In this document: one piece after another, positions 15,765 to 23,859 of the stretch
Position numbering within the stretch: the first letter of the stretch is position 1
How the letters are laid out: each line of letters begins with the position of its first letter
DNA from: Oxobacter pfennigii
Lineage (GTDB): Bacteria; Bacillota; Clostridia; Clostridiales; Oxobacteraceae
Assembly (NCBI RefSeq): GCF_001317355.1
Contig: NZ_LKET01000029.1
Coordinates: 1-64,000, forward strand
DNA length: 64,000 nt
Direction: 5' to 3'
Position numbers and translations under genes: made by a program
The notes under the pieces: generated by a model
Databases searched by the model: none
What the model was told of the DNA's origin: nothing
The model's input: only the letters and a program-made list of their open reading frames with translations

Positions 15765-17723
15765 ATGAAACATGATACAGTGAATATATCAGGCCTGGAA
15801 CTGGATGTATACTCACTAAATACTGTCGTAGTAGGAAGCGGTGCAGCGGGCTTTAATGCCGCATCAAGGCTTCATTCTCTCAATCAGACAGATATAGCGA
15901 TAGTTACAGAACATATAAATGCCGGCACATCAAGAAACACAGGGTCTGACAAGCAGACTTATTACAAGCTTACATTATCCGGCGCAGAACCGGACTCGGT
16001 GGGAGAACTGGCACAGACTTTGTTTGCCGGCGGCTGTGTTGACGGTGATGTTGCTTTAGCAGAAGCGGCATTATCCGCCCGCTGCTTTTTAAGGCTGTGT
16101 GATTTAGGTGTGCCCTTTCCCGTAAACCGCTATGGGGAGTATATAGGCTATAAGACCGACCATGACCCGAGGCGCCGCGCTACATCAGTCGGCCCTCTTA
16201 CTTCAAAGCACATGACAGAAGCATTGGAGCGTGACGTGATATCAAAAAACATAAAAATATTTGACAGCTGTCAGGTAGTTAAAGTGCTTACGGAAAATGA
16301 TACTTTTTTAGGGCTTTTATGCCTTAACTTAATTGACGGAAAAGACAAACCTAAATTTACCCTCTTTAACTGCAAAAGTGTAATATTTGCAACGGGAGGG
16401 CCTGCCGGCATGTATGCGGATTCAGTATATCCCTTCGGCCATTATGGTTCCTCGGGTATAGCATTTGAAGCAGGCGTCATGGGAAGAAACCTGACAGAAT
16501 GGCAATATGGGCTTGCTTCTGTAAAACCAAGATGGAATGTATCGGGAACATATATGCAGGTATTGCCTAAATTCATTTCCACCGGTAAGGACGAAAATGA
16601 TGAGCGGGAGTTTTTAACCGATTTCTTTAAGGATTACGGCGAAATGCTGTCCAGAGTTTTCATGAAAGGATATCAGTGGCCTTTTGATGTAAGAAAAATA
16701 ATAGGGGGCTCCTCCATTGTTGATATACTTGTATATATAGAAACCTGTATAAAGGGACGCAGAGTATTTTTGGATTTTAGAAACAACCCTGGAGATTGTG
16801 ATATTGATTTTAAAAAGCTTGATAATGAAAGCTATGAATACTTGGATAAGGCAGGAGCTCTTTTCGGAACTCCAATTGAAAGGCTTCTTCATATGAATAC
16901 CCCGGCTTATGAATTTTACTTGAGCCGCGGTGTGGATTTAAAAAAACAACCCCTCGAAATTGCTCTTTGCGCCCAGCATAACAACGGCGGAATAGCAATT
17001 GATAAATGGTGGCAAAGCAATATCGAAGGCTTTTTTGCGGCAGGTGAAGCTGCAGGAAGCCACGGTATATACCGCCCCGGCGGCAGCGCATTGAACGCAG
17101 GGCAGGTAGGCTCTACAAGGGCTGCCCAGTTTGTTGCCTCCAACCGCAAGGGGGAAGCTCTTTCAGTAAATGAATTTATTGAAAAGGCTTCAGAGAAAAT
17201 TGAGAAAGTATTGGACTTATCGAAAAATTTATTATCCCATGAATCAAATATTGACGCCTTGTGGGAAAATGCCCAAAAAAGGATGAGCCGTGCAGGTGCT
17301 GCCATAAGAGACAGCGCTGAAATTGAAAGGGCCCTTAATGAGGTCAAAAATGAAATTGAAAGCTTTGATATACTTGTCAAAGCAGATGAAACAGAAAAGC
17401 TTTCGCTTGTATACAGGCTTTATGATATGCTTTTAAGCCAGTATGTTTATTTATCTTCCATGGCAGATTACGTAAAAATGGGTGGAAAGAGCAGGGGCTC
17501 TTCCTTCTACAGCGATAAATCAGGCCGAAAGGTGGATGAAACCCTTCCGGATGTATTCAGTTTTAATTTAGATGACGGCAGCAAGAACGATCTTATTCAG
17601 GAAGTCGTCTTTAAGGATGGAAAGTGCTTATTTAGCTGGAGACCTGTCAGGGATATTCCAAAAGATGATGACTTCTTTGAAAACGTCTGGAGAAGCTTTA
17701 GAGAAAACGGAAATGTTTATTAA
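15765..17723 (+). CDS. FAD-dependent oxidoreductase, fumarate-reductase-flavoprotein-like
   Basis: 652-residue flavoprotein. The N-terminal dinucleotide motif is VVVGSGAAGFNAASRL, and the C-terminal flavin-domain signature FFAAGEAAGSHGIYRPGGSA followed by LNAGQVGSTRAAQ matches fumarate reductase / succinate dehydrogenase / aspartate oxidase flavoproteins. The central part includes HDPRRRATSVGPLTSKHM. No signal peptide or heme motif is seen, so it is cytoplasmic. It follows the SDR by 4 bases. Together with the Fe-S Old-Yellow-Enzyme homologue it may form a C=C reducing or dehydrogenating step. The exact reaction is not predictable from sequence. Confidence 0.82.
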   Translation: MKHDTVNISGLELDVYSLNTVVVGSGAAGFNAASRLHSLNQTDIAIVTEHINAGTSRNTGSDKQTYYKLTLSGAEPDSVGELAQTLFAGGCVDGDVALAEAALSARCFLRLCDLGVPFPVNRYGEYIGYKTDHDPRRRATSVGPLTSKHMTEALERDVISKNIKIFDSCQVVKVLTENDTFLGLLCLNLIDGKDKPKFTLFNCKSVIFATGGPAGMYADSVYPFGHYGSSGIAFEAGVMGRNLTEWQYGLASVKPRWNVSGTYMQVLPKFISTGKDENDEREFLTDFFKDYGEMLSRVFMKGYQWPFDVRKIIGGSSIVDILVYIETCIKGRRVFLDFRNNPGDCDIDFKKLDNESYEYLDKAGALFGTPIERLLHMNTPAYEFYLSRGVDLKKQPLEIALCAQHNNGGIAIDKWWQSNIEGFFAAGEAAGSHGIYRPGGSALNAGQVGSTRAAQFVASNRKGEALSVNEFIEKASEKIEKVLDLSKNLLSHESNIDALWENAQKRMSRAGAAIRDSAEIERALNEVKNEIESFDILVKADETEKLSLVYRLYDMLLSQYVYLSSMADYVKMGGKSRGSSFYSDKSGRKVDETLPDVFSFNLDDGSKNDLIQEVVFKDGKCLFSWRPVRDIPKDDDFFENVWRSFRENGNVY

Positions 17724-17747
17724 TTTTTATATAAAGGGGTGTCGTAA

Positions 17748-18710
17748 ATGAATGAGGTGTTAAAAAAAATAAGCGGCATAGGCATTGTACCTGTTATTAA
17801 GATTGAAGACATTGAAAATGCAGTTCCTCTTGCCAAGGCTTTAATCGACGGAGGGCTGCCCATCGCTGAAATCACCTTTCGTGCAGCAGGTGCCGATAAG
17901 GCAATAAAGGCAATAAAGGAAGCATTCCCTCAAATGGTTGTGGGAGCAGGAACGGTATTGACAATTGACCAGGTTAAGGCTGCAAAGGATGCCGGAGCGG
18001 AATTCATCGTAAGCCCGGGCTTTAACCCAAAGACTGTTGCATACTGCAATGAAATAGGAATGCCTATAACTCCCGGCTGCACTACAGCTTCTGAAATAGA
18101 GCTGGCAATCGAGATGGGACTTGAAGTTGTAAAATTCTTCCCGGCAGAGCAAAGCGGCGGTTTGGATAAGATAAAATCCTTAGCCGGTCCCTTTGCCAAT
18201 ATGAAATTCATACCCACCGGCGGAATTGATTTGAAAAATTTAAGCACTTATCTTTCCTTTGATAAAATAATCGCCTGCGGCGGGAGCTTCATGGTAAAAG
18301 AGGAATTCATAAAGAACAAGGAATGGGATAAAATAACTGCATTATCAAGGCAGGCTGTTGATATTATGCTGGGCTTTGAAATAGCACATGTGGGCATAAA
18401 TGCGGCAAATGAAGAAGAAGCTTTATCTGTTGCAAATATGTTCGGCATGCTCTTTAATATGCTTGTTAAAAACGGCAACAGCTCCATATTTGCAGGAACT
18501 GCAGTAGAAGTTATGAAAGCTCCTTTCTTAGGAAAGAACGGGCATATCGGAATTAAAACCTACTCTATTCCAAGGGCAAAGGCTCATTTGGAAAGCAGGG
18601 GAATCAAATTTAATGAAAATAGTGTAAAATTGGATGCCAAGGGCAAAATAGCTGCTATTTATTTAGAACAGGAGATAGCAGGCTTTGCAGTGCACCTTGC
18701 ACAGAAATAG
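17748..18710 (+). CDS. eda: KDPG/KHG aldolase fused to a VOC-like domain
   Basis: 320 residues against about 205-215 for a normal Eda. Residues 1-205 are a class I KDPG aldolase with E41 and R45 in EITFR, GAGTVL at 67-72 and the Schiff-base lysine K129 in VVKFFPAEQ. Residues about 208-320 form a second domain (FEIAHVGINAANEEEALSVA, then GHIGIKTYSIPRAKAHLESR and AIYLEQEIAGFAVHLAQK) with the beta-alpha-beta pattern of the vicinal oxygen chelate fold. The aldolase splits 2-keto-3-deoxy-6-phospho acids to pyruvate and a triose phosphate. The added domain's job is unknown. The kinase gene follows after 12 bases. Confidence 0.87.
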   Translation: MNEVLKKISGIGIVPVIKIEDIENAVPLAKALIDGGLPIAEITFRAAGADKAIKAIKEAFPQMVVGAGTVLTIDQVKAAKDAGAEFIVSPGFNPKTVAYCNEIGMPITPGCTTASEIELAIEMGLEVVKFFPAEQSGGLDKIKSLAGPFANMKFIPTGGIDLKNLSTYLSFDKIIACGGSFMVKEEFIKNKEWDKITALSRQAVDIMLGFEIAHVGINAANEEEALSVANMFGMLFNMLVKNGNSSIFAGTAVEVMKAPFLGKNGHIGIKTYSIPRAKAHLESRGIKFNENSVKLDAKGKIAAIYLEQEIAGFAVHLAQK

Positions 18711-18722
18711 GAGGAAATTTAA

Positions 18723-19745
18723 ATGGCAAAGATAATCACATTCGGTGAGATAATGTTAAGACTGGCACCCCAGGGGTATTTAAGGTTTTTTCAGAATGAT
18801 GTATTGGAGGCAACCTTTGGAGGCGGGGAGGCAAATGTAGCTGTTTCTCTTGCAAACTTTGGTCTGGACGTAGCATTTGTAACAAAGCTTCCTAAAAACG
18901 ATATCGGCCAGGCTGCTGTAAATCAGTTAAGGTATTTTGGAGTGGATACAGCTAAAATAACAAGAGGCGGAGAAAGAGTAGGCATTTACTATCTTGAAAA
19001 GGGTGCATCTCAAAGAGCTTCAAAGGTAATCTATGACAGGGCATATTCGGCAATTTCTATGGCAAAGAGCGAGGATTTCAACTGGGATGAAATATTCAGC
19101 GGTGTGGAATGGTTCCACTTCACAGGAATTACACCGGCACTGGGTCAAAATGTTGCTGACATATGCCTCGAGGCCTGCAAAAAAGCCAAGGAAAAAGGAA
19201 TAACTATAAGCTGCGATTTGAATTTCAGGAAAAACTTATGGTCCAGCGAGCAGGCCGGAAAGACAATGGGTACTTTAATGCCTTATGTGGATGTATGCAT
19301 AGCAAACGAAGAGGATGCAGAAAAGGTATTTGGAATAAAGGCTTCCGATACTGACATATCCGGAGGCAAATTAAGCCACGAAGGATATAAAACAGTTGCT
19401 AAAGAGCTTAAAGATAGATTTGGCTTTAAATACGTGGCAATTACCCTTAGGGGTTCAATATCTGCCAGTGACAATAACTGGGCAGCAATGCTGTATGACG
19501 GAAGTGAATATCATTTCTCCAAAAACTATGCCGTTCATATTGTTGACCGCGTAGGCGGAGGAGACAGCTTCGGTGCAGGTTTGATTTACGGACTTGTAAG
19601 TAATATGGGTGCTTGTGATACTTTGGAATTTGCAGTTGCTGCAAGCTGCTTGAAGCACTCCATTGAAGGAGATTTCAACAGGGTGTCCGTTTCAGAAGTA
19701 AAGAGCTTAATGGACGGAGACGGTTCAGGAAGGGTACAAAGATAA
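18723..19745 (+). CDS. kdgK: PfkB-family sugar kinase, 2-keto-3-deoxygluconate kinase type
   Basis: 340-residue ribokinase-fold kinase. It begins MAKIITFGEIMLRL, has the substrate-binding GGGEANVAVSLANFGLDVAF and the C-terminal PfkB signature with catalytic Asp in DRVGGGDSFGAGLIYGL. It would phosphorylate a 2-keto-3-deoxy acid for the aldolase encoded just upstream, which fits the dehydratase-kinase-aldolase order of a semi-phosphorylative Entner-Doudoroff branch. Ribosome site ATAGGAGGAAATTTAA. It ends the plus-strand unit; a MITE follows within 9 bases of the stop. Confidence 0.87.
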   Translation: MAKIITFGEIMLRLAPQGYLRFFQNDVLEATFGGGEANVAVSLANFGLDVAFVTKLPKNDIGQAAVNQLRYFGVDTAKITRGGERVGIYYLEKGASQRASKVIYDRAYSAISMAKSEDFNWDEIFSGVEWFHFTGITPALGQNVADICLEACKKAKEKGITISCDLNFRKNLWSSEQAGKTMGTLMPYVDVCIANEEDAEKVFGIKASDTDISGGKLSHEGYKTVAKELKDRFGFKYVAITLRGSISASDNNWAAMLYDGSEYHFSKNYAVHIVDRVGGGDSFGAGLIYGLVSNMGACDTLEFAVAASCLKHSIEGDFNRVSVSEVKSLMDGDGSGRVQR

Positions 19746-19753
19746 TTTGTGTT

Positions 19754-19997
19754 GGGACGGTTCACAACTACAATTCGGGGCTGTCGCACTTGAAACACTG
19801 CATTTGCTGTGCTCGAGTTCTGCAAGTTCTAAGGTTCCCTGCCTTGAAAATACAAGAATTTTTAAACTTCCTTCGTTCAAACAATCTAAAATTCTAAGTA
19901 ATATCTTTGGCAAAGTCACCAAGAACTTTAGAGAGAACTCATGCAAATGCTCATTTTCGTTGTTTCAAGTGCGACAGCCCAGGTTGAGAACCGTCCC
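19754..19997. repeat. Outer inverted repeat surrounding MITE copy 1
   Basis: GGGACGGTTCACAAC (19754-19768) and GTTGAGAACCGTCCC (19983-19997) are inverted repeats with one mismatch, placed just outside the 203-bp MITE. Similar GGGACGGTTC ends recur in small clostridial repeats, as far as I recall. The arrangement suggests one small element inside the remains of another, and it could fold as a very large hairpin between kdgK and the convergent gene at 20005. Confidence 0.6.
19778..19980 (+). mobile_element. 203-bp MITE, copy 1
   Basis: Begins with GGGCTGTCGCACTTGAAAC (19778-19796) and ends with its exact inverse at 19962-19980, a perfect 19-bp terminal inverted repeat. A second copy of the same length, in the opposite internal orientation, lies at 57307-57509; long stretches such as AAGGTTCCCTGCCTTGAAAA are shared. 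It encodes no transposase. No convincing target duplication is visible. An open frame of 84 codons across it is not considered real. Confidence 0.88.
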
Positions 19998-20004
19998 TTG
20001 AATT

Positions 20005-20322
20005 TTATTCCTTTGTTATTTTCATTTCTACATCCCGGGGAAGGGCTAAGCCGCAGGCTGCTTCAATAGCTTTTAAAATACCGGAAGGTACGGGACATGA
20101 TGCATGCTTGCAGTGCTTTGCCGCCAGCTCGTACACAGTGGAATCTCCGTATTTTGCAAAGATCTCTTTGTAGCCATCAACTGATTTTAATTCTTCACCA
20201 ATCTTTTTGATAAAAGGGCATGCAGTTTCAATGGTAACATCGGAGTTTTGATGGTCTTTTGAATCAGCTTTTATTTCTGTAGTCAGCCCGCAAACGCCAG
20301 GATTAACGATTACCTTAATCAT
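20005..20322 (-). CDS. Cys-rich small protein of unknown function (DUF6951-like)
   Basis: 105-residue cytoplasmic protein starting MIKVIVNPGVCGL. It has conserved-looking cysteines in PGVCGL, ETACPFIKKI, AKHCKHASCPVP and EAACGLALP. The KHCKHASCP segment (C-x2-H-x2-C) suggests metal or cluster binding, or a redox role. I recall similar clostridial proteins grouped as DUF6951, but this was not checked. Start set at ATG 20322 after AAAGAGGTGTTTATT; the GTG nine bases upstream lies in the ribosome site. It is monocistronic and convergent with kdgK, the MITE lying between them. Confidence 0.72.
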   Translation of the reverse strand: MIKVIVNPGVCGLTTEIKADSKDHQNSDVTIETACPFIKKIGEELKSVDGYKEIFAKYGDSTVYELAAKHCKHASCPVPSGILKAIEAACGLALPRDVEMKITKE

Positions 20323-20588
20323 AATAAACACCTCTTTATTTTATTTCTGATTGCCATAAGGCTGCTGTACCTTATTGACAAAGAACAGCTACTATAATTA
20401 TATATCTTTGTGGATACAGTGTCATGTGCATGCATAATTGTACTATGGTGAATAATTTAAAATGCATATAATTTTAATATAAATCATTGCCGGTTATAAT
20501 AAAAAATATTTATATTTACTAAAAAAAGTAAAGCAATTATAATAATTATCAACTAGGAATAAATTGCAATTATAGGAGAATGCTTAAT

Positions 20589-21131
20589 ATGCACAAAATA
20601 ATCAAGGTTTCCCACAGAGAAGACATATTAAAAAAATATAGTAATACGCCAATTGAAAAGCTTTTACTCAGCCATAATATCGGATTAATGGATGAGAACT
20701 TCACATCAGCAGAGCTGCTTATCGGTATGTGTATGGATAACCGAAACCAGCTGCGTATTCCCAACAATTTTGCATATATTATTCGTTCAGGCGGAGGGAA
20801 TCTTCGCTATAGCGAGTTTAAAGTATCATATGCCATTGCTGTCGGCGGAGTTAAAGCTATCGCACTTATAGGCCATAATAATTGTGGAATGGTGAACTTG
20901 ATGTCTCAAAAAGATAAATTTGTCAACGGGTTGGTGGAAAATGCCGGTTGGGATATTAAAAGAGCAGAAGAACATTTTATGAATTTTGCTCCTATGTTTG
21001 AGATTGATGATGAAATTGGATTCTTATGCAGCGAAGCCGCAAGGTTAAGAGTTAAATATCCTAAGATTCTAATAGCGCCATTGATATATAATGTAGATGA
21101 TAATCTTATTTATATTGTTGAAGAAGAGTAG
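20589..21131 (+). CDS. Beta-carbonic-anhydrase-like protein
   Basis: 180-residue protein with the beta-class carbonic anhydrase zinc layout: the first ligand and the Asp-Arg dyad in GMCMDNRNQL (normally CxDSR), and HNNCGM supplying the second His and Cys ligands. IIRSGGGNLRYSEF matches the RNAGN region of the family in altered form. It is shorter than most homologues. It may hydrate CO2 or act on a related substrate such as CS2 or COS, which have beta-CA-like hydrolases. Start set at ATG 20589 behind ATAGGAGAATGCTTAAT; the ATG at 20580 lies in the ribosome site. Confidence 0.72.
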   Translation: MHKIIKVSHREDILKKYSNTPIEKLLLSHNIGLMDENFTSAELLIGMCMDNRNQLRIPNNFAYIIRSGGGNLRYSEFKVSYAIAVGGVKAIALIGHNNCGMVNLMSQKDKFVNGLVENAGWDIKRAEEHFMNFAPMFEIDDEIGFLCSEAARLRVKYPKILIAPLIYNVDDNLIYIVEEE

Positions 21132-21432
21132 GTATTTATAACATTGTGACGAATTTTTGAAACTTAATGTGAATTATGAGCCATATTTGTATTATAATAT
21201 ATACAGATATCTATATTATATAAAAAACAAAAAATGGCTAAGGCTCTTAATAAAATAGAAAATTATTGTTTTAAAACCGAAAAATATATATTATAATATA
21301 ATGATAGTGTTATTTTGATTAATTTTATAAATTTACGTTATTTCATGACTAATACGGTATATTTTTGCCTTTAGTATATTATGTAGGGAAAGAGTTTTGA
21401 GGATTCTATGATGCTTGGAGGAATGATAGAGT
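21132..21432. other. AT-rich intergenic region before PocR/AraC gene
   Basis: About 300 very AT-rich bases with several TATAAT-like hexamers (for example around 21291-21302) and GAGCCATATTT (21179-21189) that can partly pair with GGCTAAGGCTC (21235-21245), possibly a terminator of the preceding gene. No further gene or RNA is recognised. Confidence 0.4.
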
Positions 21433-22677
21433 ATGATTACACTGGATGAAAAGAGCATAAGGGAACATCTTATAATGTATAACAAAGTATCAGGAATATC
21501 CTGTTTTTCAATAGATGAAACGGGAAAGACTCTGCACCATGAAGGTATTACATGCCAGTATTGCGAGAAGTTCAGAGAGCTTTCAGGAGATAAGTGTTCT
21601 TGTGATGCGGCACATCTTTATGCTGCTAAGCAGGCTGAAAAATTAGGAGAACCTTATGTGTATTTTTGCCCTGCAGGGTTGGTACACTGGACTGCGCCTA
21701 TAGTCATTAAAGGGATGTTTCGCGGGGCGCTTCTTGCCGGGCCGGTACAAATGAACCTTCCCGATGACTATATGATTGACAATATAATTGAAGCTAATCA
21801 ATTCAATATATCAAACCGCGGTATATTGCTTGCTTATGTTAGATTAGTGCCTATAGTTGAACCTGAGAGGGTAAGATATTTAGCTGAAATGCTCTACGTC
21901 GTTGCCAAGGACATAATGGAAGATGAGAGCAGGGTTTTGACTGAGAGAAAGAAATTTTATTTAGAGCAGGCAGCAATAAATGAAGGAATTCAGGATGCAA
22001 AGGCAAGACAGGAGCATATTTCCGAATACTATCCTGCAGAAATGGAGACTGAGCTGGTTGCAAAGGTTAAACGGGGTGACAAAATTGGCGCTAAGACTAT
22101 ATTGAATGAACTTATGGGCCACGTTTTGTTCAACAACGGAAACAATCTTGAAGTTACAAAGGCCAGGGTATTGGAGCTTATGATAGTGTTATCCAGAGCG
22201 GCTGTTGAAGGCGGCGGGAATATGGAGATGATATTCGGCCTTAAGCTTAAATATTTAAATGAAATATATGAATTGGGCACTGTCGAAGGCCTATGTGAGT
22301 GGATGATAAAGATTTTAGAGCGTTTCACCGACAGCGTATATACCGTTGAAAATGAGAATAATTCCTACATCGTTCAAAAAGCTATAAGCTATATAAATGA
22401 AAATTATATGAATGATATTTCTCTGGAAAGCGTTTCGGAATTTGTATATTTAAGCACTTCATACTTCAGCAGATTGTTTAAGAAGGAAACAGGGGTTAAT
22501 TTTACCGACTACCTCAATAAGGTAAGAGTGGAGGAAAGCAAGAAGTATCTTGCGGACCTTAAGATACCATTAAGCGAGATTGCAAATATGGTGGGCTTTA
22601 CAGACCAGAGTTATTTTACCAAGGTGTTTAAAAAGATAGAAGGAGTATCACCCGGACAATTCAGGAAAATGGGATGA
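21433..22677 (+). CDS. PocR-sensor AraC-family transcriptional regulator
   Basis: 414-residue regulator. Residues about 1-165 form a PocR-type sensory domain with the cysteine-rich stretch CQYCEKFRELSGDKCSCDAA and YFCPAGLVHWTAPIVI. The last 100 residues are a double-HTH AraC domain: ISLESVSEFVYLSTSYFSRL followed by IPLSEIANMVGFTDQSYFTK and SPGQFRKMG. PocR domains sense small hydrocarbon derivatives, and AraC proteins with them control carbon-source or corrinoid-dependent genes. No partner operon is fused; the target could be the corrinoid protein gene nearby (inference). Ribosome site TTGGAGGAATGATAGAGT. Confidence 0.85.
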   Translation: MITLDEKSIREHLIMYNKVSGISCFSIDETGKTLHHEGITCQYCEKFRELSGDKCSCDAAHLYAAKQAEKLGEPYVYFCPAGLVHWTAPIVIKGMFRGALLAGPVQMNLPDDYMIDNIIEANQFNISNRGILLAYVRLVPIVEPERVRYLAEMLYVVAKDIMEDESRVLTERKKFYLEQAAINEGIQDAKARQEHISEYYPAEMETELVAKVKRGDKIGAKTILNELMGHVLFNNGNNLEVTKARVLELMIVLSRAAVEGGGNMEMIFGLKLKYLNEIYELGTVEGLCEWMIKILERFTDSVYTVENENNSYIVQKAISYINENYMNDISLESVSEFVYLSTSYFSRLFKKETGVNFTDYLNKVRVEESKKYLADLKIPLSEIANMVGFTDQSYFTKVFKKIEGVSPGQFRKMG

Positions 22678-22723
22678 TAACTTTATAAAAGCTACTGCTA
22701 TATTCATAGGAGACATAAATGTG

Positions 22724-22748
22724 AGGCGATCCGGGGGGTCGCCTTTCT
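22724..22748 (+). terminator. Intrinsic terminator after PocR/AraC gene
   Basis: AGGCGA (22724-22729) pairs with TCGCCT (22739-22744), extended by CC/GG inside, followed by TTTCTT. Confidence 0.7.
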
Positions 22749-22777
22749 TAAAGCTGTGAGATTGAGGAGGGAAAGGA

Positions 22778-23764
22778 TTGTCAGTACTTGTTACGGGCGG
22801 TGCAGGATACATAGGAAGTCATGCGGTGCTGGAGCTTTTAAAAAAAGGTGAAGATGTAATAATAGTTGATAACTTGAGTAAAGGGCATAAGGATGCAGTC
22901 TTAGGGGGAAAATTTTATAAAGGGGATTTACGGGATAGCGAGTTTCTAAACAAGGTTTTTAGTGAAAATGATATTGAGGCAGTAATACATTTTGCAGCTT
23001 ATTCTCTCGTAGGTGAAAGCGTATCCATGCCCCTTGAGTATTACGAAAACAATTTCATATGTGCTCTCAACCTGCTTAAAGTCATGAACAGCCATAATGT
23101 AAATAAGATAATATTCTCTTCAACTGCAGCCACATACGGAGAACCGGAAAACATACCTATACTTGAAACGGATAAGACCGAGCCGACTAACCCTTACGGA
23201 GAAACTAAACTTTCCGTTGAAAAAATGCTCAAATGGTCGGATACTGCTTATGGAATAAAATATGCATCTCTTCGTTACTTTAATGCCTGCGGTGCTGATG
23301 AAAGCGGAAATATAGGCGAGGATCATGATCCCGAGAGCCATCTTATCCCTATAGTCTTAAAGACAGCCTTAGGTCAAAGAGAAAGTATAACAGTTTTTGG
23401 CGAGGATTATGATACAAAAGACGGAACCTGCATAAGAGATTACATACATGTGACAGATCTTGCAGATGCTCATATTTTAGCTCTTTATAGCCTGAGAGAA
23501 GATGAAAAGAGTGCAATTTACAATTTAGGCAGCGGAAAAGGTTTTTCAGTAAAAGAAATAATAGATAAAGCAAGAGAGGTTACAGGCAAAAAAATACCTG
23601 CTATAATAGGGGATAGAAGACCGGGTGACCCGGCGGCCCTCGTGGCGTCATCCCGTCGGATAAAAGAAAAATTAAACTGGAATCCGAAATTTGATGATAT
23701 CGGGAAAATAATAGAGTCAGCCTGGAAATGGCATAGCTCTCATCCCCATGGTTATAATAAATAA
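22778..23764 (+). CDS. galE: UDP-glucose 4-epimerase
   Basis: 328-residue NAD-dependent extended SDR. GGAGYIGSH lies at the N-terminus, the catalytic Y-x3-K is in NPYGETKLSVEKML, and RYFNACGAD and CIRDYIHVTDLADAH are GalE signatures. It interconverts UDP-glucose and UDP-galactose for exopolysaccharide or galactose use. The start is TTG 22778 after GAGGAGGGAAAGGA; no ATG fits. It stands alone between two terminators, so it is a single-gene unit. Confidence 0.92.
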   Translation: MSVLVTGGAGYIGSHAVLELLKKGEDVIIVDNLSKGHKDAVLGGKFYKGDLRDSEFLNKVFSENDIEAVIHFAAYSLVGESVSMPLEYYENNFICALNLLKVMNSHNVNKIIFSSTAATYGEPENIPILETDKTEPTNPYGETKLSVEKMLKWSDTAYGIKYASLRYFNACGADESGNIGEDHDPESHLIPIVLKTALGQRESITVFGEDYDTKDGTCIRDYIHVTDLADAHILALYSLREDEKSAIYNLGSGKGFSVKEIIDKAREVTGKKIPAIIGDRRPGDPAALVASSRRIKEKLNWNPKFDDIGKIIESAWKWHSSHPHGYNK

Positions 23765-23859
23765 GGTAAAAAATACAATGTAAGTGGTCAATTTATTATA
23801 TATTGGCTCCTTTATAAACTGTATACTAAAAATTAGTAGTTTGTTTGGAGGCGAGTAAA

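Noticed and set aside
16916-17380. 154-codon minus-strand open frame
   Set aside because: Antisense to the conserved flavin-binding C-terminal part of the FAD oxidoreductase.
19747-20001. 84-codon plus-strand open frame
   Set aside because: It lies almost wholly within the MITE and its flanking inverted repeats; no ribosome site and no recognisable protein.
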